From a virus: a stretch of DNA of 42,922 nucleotides. Location of the stretch: positions 1 to 42,922 of IMG/VR virus record IMGVR_UViG_3300035703_000163, one strand, 5' to 3'. Below the pieces are notes generated by a model. The model saw only the letters and a list, made by a program, of their open reading frames with translations. It was not told the origin of the DNA and did no database searches. Below, one piece after another: positions 38,597-42,922 of the stretch (position 1 is its first letter; the number at the start of each line of letters is the position of its first letter). The translations under genes and the position numbers were made by a program.

Positions 38597-40981
38597 ATGA
38601 CAGTCCGTAAATATTCCTCCGTTTCCCAGGAAACAACTCTTACCTCAGCACTTAACTCAAGTGCAACCACAATGGTTGTGGGTTCCTCTACCGCGCTACT
38701 AGGCGGTATAAGTGTTGGAAACACATCGCCACTTGAGACATTTGCTGTTGTTATTGACCCAGACACAGCCCTTGAAGAAATTGTATATGTAACATACCCT
38801 TCCTCATCTGCTAGCAACACACTTACTATTGTTCGTGGTGTTGACGGAACAGGTACAGAAGGCTCAACTGGTATTGAGCACTCTGCTGGAGCCAAGGTTC
38901 GCCACATGGCTATTGGTCGCGACTTCCGCGAAGCCAATACCCATATCAAAAATGAAACCACAGCACACGGGTTGACTATTGCTAACGTCCTTGAGACTAC
39001 AGACACCAACATGATTACAACAGCCATGTTGCAGTCTAACTCAGTAACTACAGCCAAGATTACAGATGCTAACGTCACAACCGCTAAGATTGCTGACAGT
39101 GCAATTACATCTGCAAAAATTGCTGACGGAACAATTGCTACTGGTGATATTGCAGACTCTGCTATTACAACAGCAAAGATTGCTAATGCTAATATTACTA
39201 CTGCCAAAATTGAAGAGTCTGCAATCACCAACTCTCGAATTGCTGGAGACGCAGTAACATCAGACAAAATTGCAGCAGATGCTGTTGGAACCTCGGAGAT
39301 TGCTAACCTAGCAGTAACTACTGCAAAGATTGCAGATTCAGCCATTACCTCAGCCAAAATTGCTGATGGAACAATTGTTGCTGGAGACATCGCAGATGGT
39401 GCTATTACTTCGGCTAAAATTCTAGATGGCACTATCTCTACGGATGACATTGCTGACAGTTCAATTACTTCTGCCAAGATAGCAGATGGCACTATCGTAA
39501 ATGCTGACATCAACGCTACAGCAGCAATTGCCAAAACCAAGTTAGACCTTGGCGGAACTATTACTTCTGCCGACTTGGTTGATGGAACTATCGTTAACGC
39601 GGACATCAATGCTGCAGCAGGTATTGCCCTATCTAAGTTGGCTACTGACCCACTTGCTCGTGCTAACCACACTGGCACACAGGCAGCCTCAACTATCTTA
39701 GACTTTGACACACAGGTTCGCACTAACCGCTTAGACCAGATGGCAGCACCTACTGCTTCTGTATCTGTTAATAGTCAGAAGATTACAAATCTAGCAAATC
39801 CTGTAGACAACGGAGATGCCGTAAGTCTTGGATACCTTATTAGTCAAAAAGGTGTGGCAAATGGCATTGCTGAACTTGATGGTTCAGGATTAGTTCCTAC
39901 TCATCACCTTCCAGCACTTGCTATTACAACTACACAAGTTGTTGCATCACAGGCAGCAATGCTTGCGCTAACTGCACAGATTGGTGACGTTGCAGTTCGC
40001 ACAGATGTTAACAAGTCATTTATTCTTACAGCCACACCAGCATCAACACTTGCTAACTGGCAGGAACTTCTTACTCCAACGGATGCAGTTCTTTCTGTAG
40101 ATGGCGGAACAGGCGCAATTAGCCTTTCAGGTACATACCTTAATAGAACTACTGGTCAGTTACTAGGCAACCTTGATGCTAATACACATAAGGTCACAAA
40201 CCTTGGAACACCTACAGCAGATACAGATGCCGCCACAAAGGTATACGTAGATGCTGTGGCTGGTTCTGCTACCGCGGCAGCAGCGTCTGCAGCAGCAGCA
40301 GCGACTACTTATGATAACTTTGATGACCGCTACCTAGGTGCTAAGGCAACAGCCCCTGCACTAGACAATGACGGCAACGCACTTATTACAGGTGCTATCT
40401 ACTGGAACTCATCTACTAACCAGATGTACGCTTGGACAGGTTCTGCTTGGGGTTCAATCTCATCTACTGCAGACATCTACCGCTTCCGCTTTACAGCAAC
40501 AGGCGGAGAAACTTCAAAGTCTGGTCTAGATGACAATGGATTAACACTTGCCTATATTGTAGGTAAGGAGCAGGTATACCTTAACGGTGTACTTCTTGCT
40601 CGTACATCTGACTATAACGCCACAAACGGAAGCAGCATCACAGGACTTGCAGCGTTGACCGCTGGTGACATTCTAGAAGTAATTACCTTTACAGCGTTTG
40701 AACTAGCAGATTCAATTGCTCGTTCGCTATTCGATGCTAAGGGTGATTTGCTAGTAGCAACATCTGCAGATACACCAGGCAAGTTAACTGTAGGTGCAAA
40801 CGACACAGTACTTATGGCAGACTCAAGCACAGCAACAGGTTTGAAGTGGTCAGCGTATGACCCACTTCCTAGCCAGACTGGAAACTCTGGCAAATTCTTA
40901 ACAACAAACGGAACCGCAACATCTTGGGGGACCGTATCAACTGACCCAATACCGCAAATCCTAATGTTAGGTGGAATGTAA
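38597..40981 (+). CDS. Tail fibre with about 20 ten-residue repeats
   Basis: 794 residues. Residues 1-125 form an attachment domain (VSQETTLTSALNSSATTMVV; GVDGTGTEGSTGIEHSAGAK). From about 145 to 345 comes a ten-residue repeat, for example TTAKIADSAI-TSAKIADGTI, which suits a trimeric beta-helical shaft. The remainder contains VSVNSQKITNLANPVDNGDA, NRTTGQLLGNLDANTHKVTN, an Ala-rich coil (AAAASAAAAA) and a C-terminal beta domain (VYLNGVLLARTSDYNATNGS). It likely carries the receptor-binding proteins encoded next. The 377-residue ORF on the opposite strand is an artefact of this repeat. Confidence 0.85.
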   Translation: MTVRKYSSVSQETTLTSALNSSATTMVVGSSTALLGGISVGNTSPLETFAVVIDPDTALEEIVYVTYPSSSASNTLTIVRGVDGTGTEGSTGIEHSAGAKVRHMAIGRDFREANTHIKNETTAHGLTIANVLETTDTNMITTAMLQSNSVTTAKITDANVTTAKIADSAITSAKIADGTIATGDIADSAITTAKIANANITTAKIEESAITNSRIAGDAVTSDKIAADAVGTSEIANLAVTTAKIADSAITSAKIADGTIVAGDIADGAITSAKILDGTISTDDIADSSITSAKIADGTIVNADINATAAIAKTKLDLGGTITSADLVDGTIVNADINAAAGIALSKLATDPLARANHTGTQAASTILDFDTQVRTNRLDQMAAPTASVSVNSQKITNLANPVDNGDAVSLGYLISQKGVANGIAELDGSGLVPTHHLPALAITTTQVVASQAAMLALTAQIGDVAVRTDVNKSFILTATPASTLANWQELLTPTDAVLSVDGGTGAISLSGTYLNRTTGQLLGNLDANTHKVTNLGTPTADTDAATKVYVDAVAGSATAAAASAAAAATTYDNFDDRYLGAKATAPALDNDGNALITGAIYWNSSTNQMYAWTGSAWGSISSTADIYRFRFTATGGETSKSGLDDNGLTLAYIVGKEQVYLNGVLLARTSDYNATNGSSITGLAALTAGDILEVITFTAFELADSIARSLFDAKGDLLVATSADTPGKLTVGANDTVLMADSSTATGLKWSAYDPLPSQTGNSGKFLTTNGTATSWGTVSTDPIPQILMLGGM

Positions 40982-40984
40982 CAA

Positions 40985-41314
40985 ATGCCAACAACTTATA
41001 AAGTCCTGGGTCAAGTAAACCCATCGGCAACAACAGCGACTACTCTATACACAGTACCGTCTGCAACGCAGACTGTAGTGTCTACTATCTCAATCTGTAA
41101 TCAAGCATCTACTGCTGCTACATACCGCATCGCGGTACGCGTTGCTGGTTCTGCACTATCTGCAGAAGAGTACATTGTATATGGAGCAACAGTACCTGCA
41201 TCTGATTCAACATTTATCACAGCGGGAATTACGCTTGGTGCAACAGACGTACTTACAGTCTATGCATCTAGCGCAACAGTTTCATTCAACGCATACGGAA
41301 GCGAGATTTCATAA
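40985..41314 (+). CDS. Small beta-rich tail protein, paralogue of 807-1109
   Basis: 109 residues: MPTTYKVLGQVNPSATTATT, LYTVPSATQTVVSTISICNQ, ending FNAYGSEIS. It shares start, YTxPSATxTxV and end with the 100-residue product at 807-1109. All-beta, no charge clusters. Stop overlaps the next ATG. It may be an adaptor between fibre shaft and tip. Confidence 0.75.
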   Translation: MPTTYKVLGQVNPSATTATTLYTVPSATQTVVSTISICNQASTAATYRIAVRVAGSALSAEEYIVYGATVPASDSTFITAGITLGATDVLTVYASSATVSFNAYGSEIS

Positions 41315-41787
41315 TGGCAGTAGGTACAGTATCGAGTGTAAATGATGAAATTTGGCAATTAATATCATCGCAAACAGCATCAACTTCAGCAGCCATTACT
41401 TTTTCTTCCTTAAGTGGATACAAAAAGTATATGGTTATATGGAAAAATGTTGTATCACCTTCAGCAATTTTACGATTAAAAGTTAATAACGATAATACTG
41501 GTGGTAACTATGCCTCTAATGCACAATATGTTGGAGATGGTAATGCACAAGTACATCAAACTCATATAAATCTTGATGGAATTGCAGATACTCTTCACTC
41601 AGGATTAATTGTAATTGAAGAAGCAGATAAATCTATGCCACATAGAATATCTAATTTTGCCTCGTATTTATCTTCTGCTGCTACTCACGCAATTCTTAAT
41701 GCAAACCCAATTACTAGAATTGACCTTTATCTTTCAACTGGAAATTTAACTAGCGGAACAATTGCACTTTATGGAGTTGCTGCATAA
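41314..41787 (+). CDS. Beta-sandwich tail protein
   Basis: 157 residues. MAVGTVSSVNDEIWQLISSQ, AITFSSLSGYKKYMVIWKNV, LRLKVNNDNTGGNYASNAQY, ending GTIALYGVAA. The SLSGYKKYMVIWKNV...L.L.LN pattern and LYG end are typical of phage fibre-tip domains with a jelly-roll-like fold. Lower GC than its neighbours. Part of the adhesin cassette. Confidence 0.72.
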   Translation: MAVGTVSSVNDEIWQLISSQTASTSAAITFSSLSGYKKYMVIWKNVVSPSAILRLKVNNDNTGGNYASNAQYVGDGNAQVHQTHINLDGIADTLHSGLIVIEEADKSMPHRISNFASYLSSAATHAILNANPITRIDLYLSTGNLTSGTIALYGVAA

Positions 41788-41789
41788 TT

Positions 41790-42922
41790 ATGGCTATTAA
41801 TAACATATCTCCCAAGAAGGGTAAAGTTGTAGACATTCCCGATGCTACTATTACTATCGGCACTGCTACTGGTGGCGCAGAACAAGCATCTGTAACATTT
41901 ACTGCTACTAGTTCTGCTACTGGTGGTCCAGTGCAAAAATACACTGCTATATCTAGTCCTGGTTCAATTACAGGCAGCGCAAGCGCAAGTCCAGTTGTTG
42001 TAACTGGTCTTACTGCAGGAACTGCATACACATTCCAAGTTGCTGCTGCTAATTCAAGCGGTCCTGGGGTATATAGTTCTTCTTCAAATTCAGTTACACC
42101 AACCTCTTCTTCAGTTACCACTGATTTCTTGGTAATTGCTGGTGGTGGCGGAACGGCTAATCAGTTTAGTTATTACTCTGGTGGTGGAGGTGCTGGTGGT
42201 CTTCGTTCATCTGTTTCGCCTACGGGTGGCGGTGCATCGGCTGAATCATCTTTAAGTTTATTAATAGGAACTTCTTATACAATTACCGTTGGCAATGGTG
42301 GAGCCTATGGAAATAGTACAAACGGTAGTTCTGGTGGTAACTCATCAATTTCAGGAACAGGTATAACAACTGTTACTTCAACTGGTGGAGGATTTTCTTC
42401 ATACGCAAGTGGCGCAAATCCATCTGCTGGTGGTACTGGCGGCTCTGGTGGAGGCGCTGGAAGTACTAATGGTTCTCCATATTCAGCAGCAGGAGGAGCA
42501 GGAACTACTGGACAAGGTTATGCGGGTGGTGCTGCTCAAAGCACAGACGCTGGTGGCTCAGGTGGCGGCGGCGGTGCTGGCGGTGCTGGCGGTAATGGCA
42601 CAGGTAGCGCATCAGGCAATGGTGGCGCAGGCGTAAGCAATTCTATAACTGGTTCTGCTGTAACTTATGCAGCAGGTGGAGCAGGTGTAAGAGGTTTCTA
42701 TAATAATACAAACGGAACACAAGCATCTGGTTGGTCTCGCGCTGCTAATTTAGGTATGGGAGCAAGCGCAATTGGTGGTTCTGTGAATGCAGATTCTAAT
42801 GGAGGTTCTGGTGTAGTAATTCTTCGTGCATTACAAGCAGCAGCCTCAACAACAGGTTCTCCTACATACACAACATCTGGAAGTTACCATATTTATAAGT
42901 TTACAGGAAATGGAACTATAAC
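41790..42922 (+). CDS. Fibronectin-III / glycine-rich adhesin, N-terminal part (runs off window)
   Basis: 377 codons to the window end. Residues about 12-105 form a fibronectin type III-like domain (ASVTFTATSSATGGPVQKYT, VVVTGLTAGTAYTFQVAAAN, SSGPGVYSSSSNSVTPT). A Gly-rich domain follows (FLVIAGGGGTAN, GGSGGGGGAGGAGGNG) and the tip also seen at 1-339. On the circle the full protein is about 379 residues. Fibronectin domains in phage virions are thought to help adhere to polysaccharides. No clear ribosome site; coupled to the gene ending two bases earlier. Confidence 0.85.
   Translation, partial: MAINNISPKKGKVVDIPDATITIGTATGGAEQASVTFTATSSATGGPVQKYTAISSPGSITGSASASPVVVTGLTAGTAYTFQVAAANSSGPGVYSSSSNSVTPTSSSVTTDFLVIAGGGGTANQFSYYSGGGGAGGLRSSVSPTGGGASAESSLSLLIGTSYTITVGNGGAYGNSTNGSSGGNSSISGTGITTVTSTGGGFSSYASGANPSAGGTGGSGGGAGSTNGSPYSAAGGAGTTGQGYAGGAAQSTDAGGSGGGGGAGGAGGNGTGSASGNGGAGVSNSITGSAVTYAAGGAGVRGFYNNTNGTQASGWSRAANLGMGASAIGGSVNADSNGGSGVVILRALQAAASTTGSPTYTTSGSYHIYKFTGNGTI
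42591..42922. repeat. Right copy of inexact 332-bp terminal repeat
   Basis: Same sequence as 1-332 with five substitutions, in the same adhesin reading frame. Two changes are silent (Gly codons) and three change residues (Ser/Ala, Val/Ile, Ala/Ser). Confidence 0.9.

Noticed and set aside
38590-39723. 377-residue ORF on the minus strand
   Set aside because: It mirrors the ten-residue repeat of the tail-fibre gene; composition is repetitive Ala/Ile/Val/Ser and no ribosome site or motif supports it.

Overview
The window is a nearly complete, probably circular or circularly permuted genome of a tailed dsDNA bacteriophage (about 42.6 kb of unique sequence). The last 332 bases repeat the first 332 with five mismatches, and a glycine-rich adhesin gene runs across the junction. 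A WhiB-like regulator, an FmdB-type zinc ribbon and a LexA box of the actinobacterial TCGAAC-N4-GTTCGA type point to an actinobacterial host. The moderate GC and the resemblance of many small proteins to phages of aquatic hosts suggest a freshwater actinobacterium; this host call is inference. No integrase, tRNA, CRISPR array or insertion sequence was seen. I see no tape-measure or major tail tube gene, and three large proteins lie between portal and scaffold/capsid, so a short-tailed (podovirus-like) particle is likely.

Layout, read around the circle. (1) 20.7-42.9 kb and 0-6.8 kb, rightward: terminase, portal, a 1969-residue giant protein and two more candidate internal/ejection proteins, scaffold, N4-gp56-like major capsid protein, a run of tiny zinc-ribbon and Lys/Arg-rich proteins, connector, repeat-built tail fibre, a duplicated adhesin cassette, a 659-residue tail protein and a lysis cassette (small membrane proteins, a secreted Pro/Glu-rich protein, CHAP endolysin). 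This block ends at a strong terminator at 6.87 kb. (2) 6.9-7.2 kb, leftward: two tiny zinc ribbons. (3) 7.38-14.44 kb, rightward: tightly coupled replication genes (Cas4/RecB-like nuclease, DnaB/RecA-like ATPase, Holliday-junction-resolvase-like nuclease, primase split into two overlapping genes, nucleotide-modification-associated protein, HNH protein, metallophosphoesterase, sigma-like factor). (4) 14.5-19.8 kb, leftward: small genes, WhiB, a class II glutamine amidotransferase next to an amidoligase, and an isolated 221-residue unknown. (5) 19.86-20.69 kb: a non-coding control region with a large nested inverted-repeat structure, a LexA box, a CRP/GlxR-like palindrome, a promoter candidate and a structured leader before the terminase gene.

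The most striking signal is a 15-17 bp palindrome (core GTACGGA-A/T-TCCGTAC). I found it nine times, all inside the leftward region. Six copies sit 14-22 bases before start codons, two lie beside terminators, and one is buried in the amidoligase gene. It looks like a dispersed operator/stoperator-type or RNA-processing system that co-ordinates the WhiB/amidotransferase/amidoligase block. All functional calls come from reading the sequence; no database search was run.
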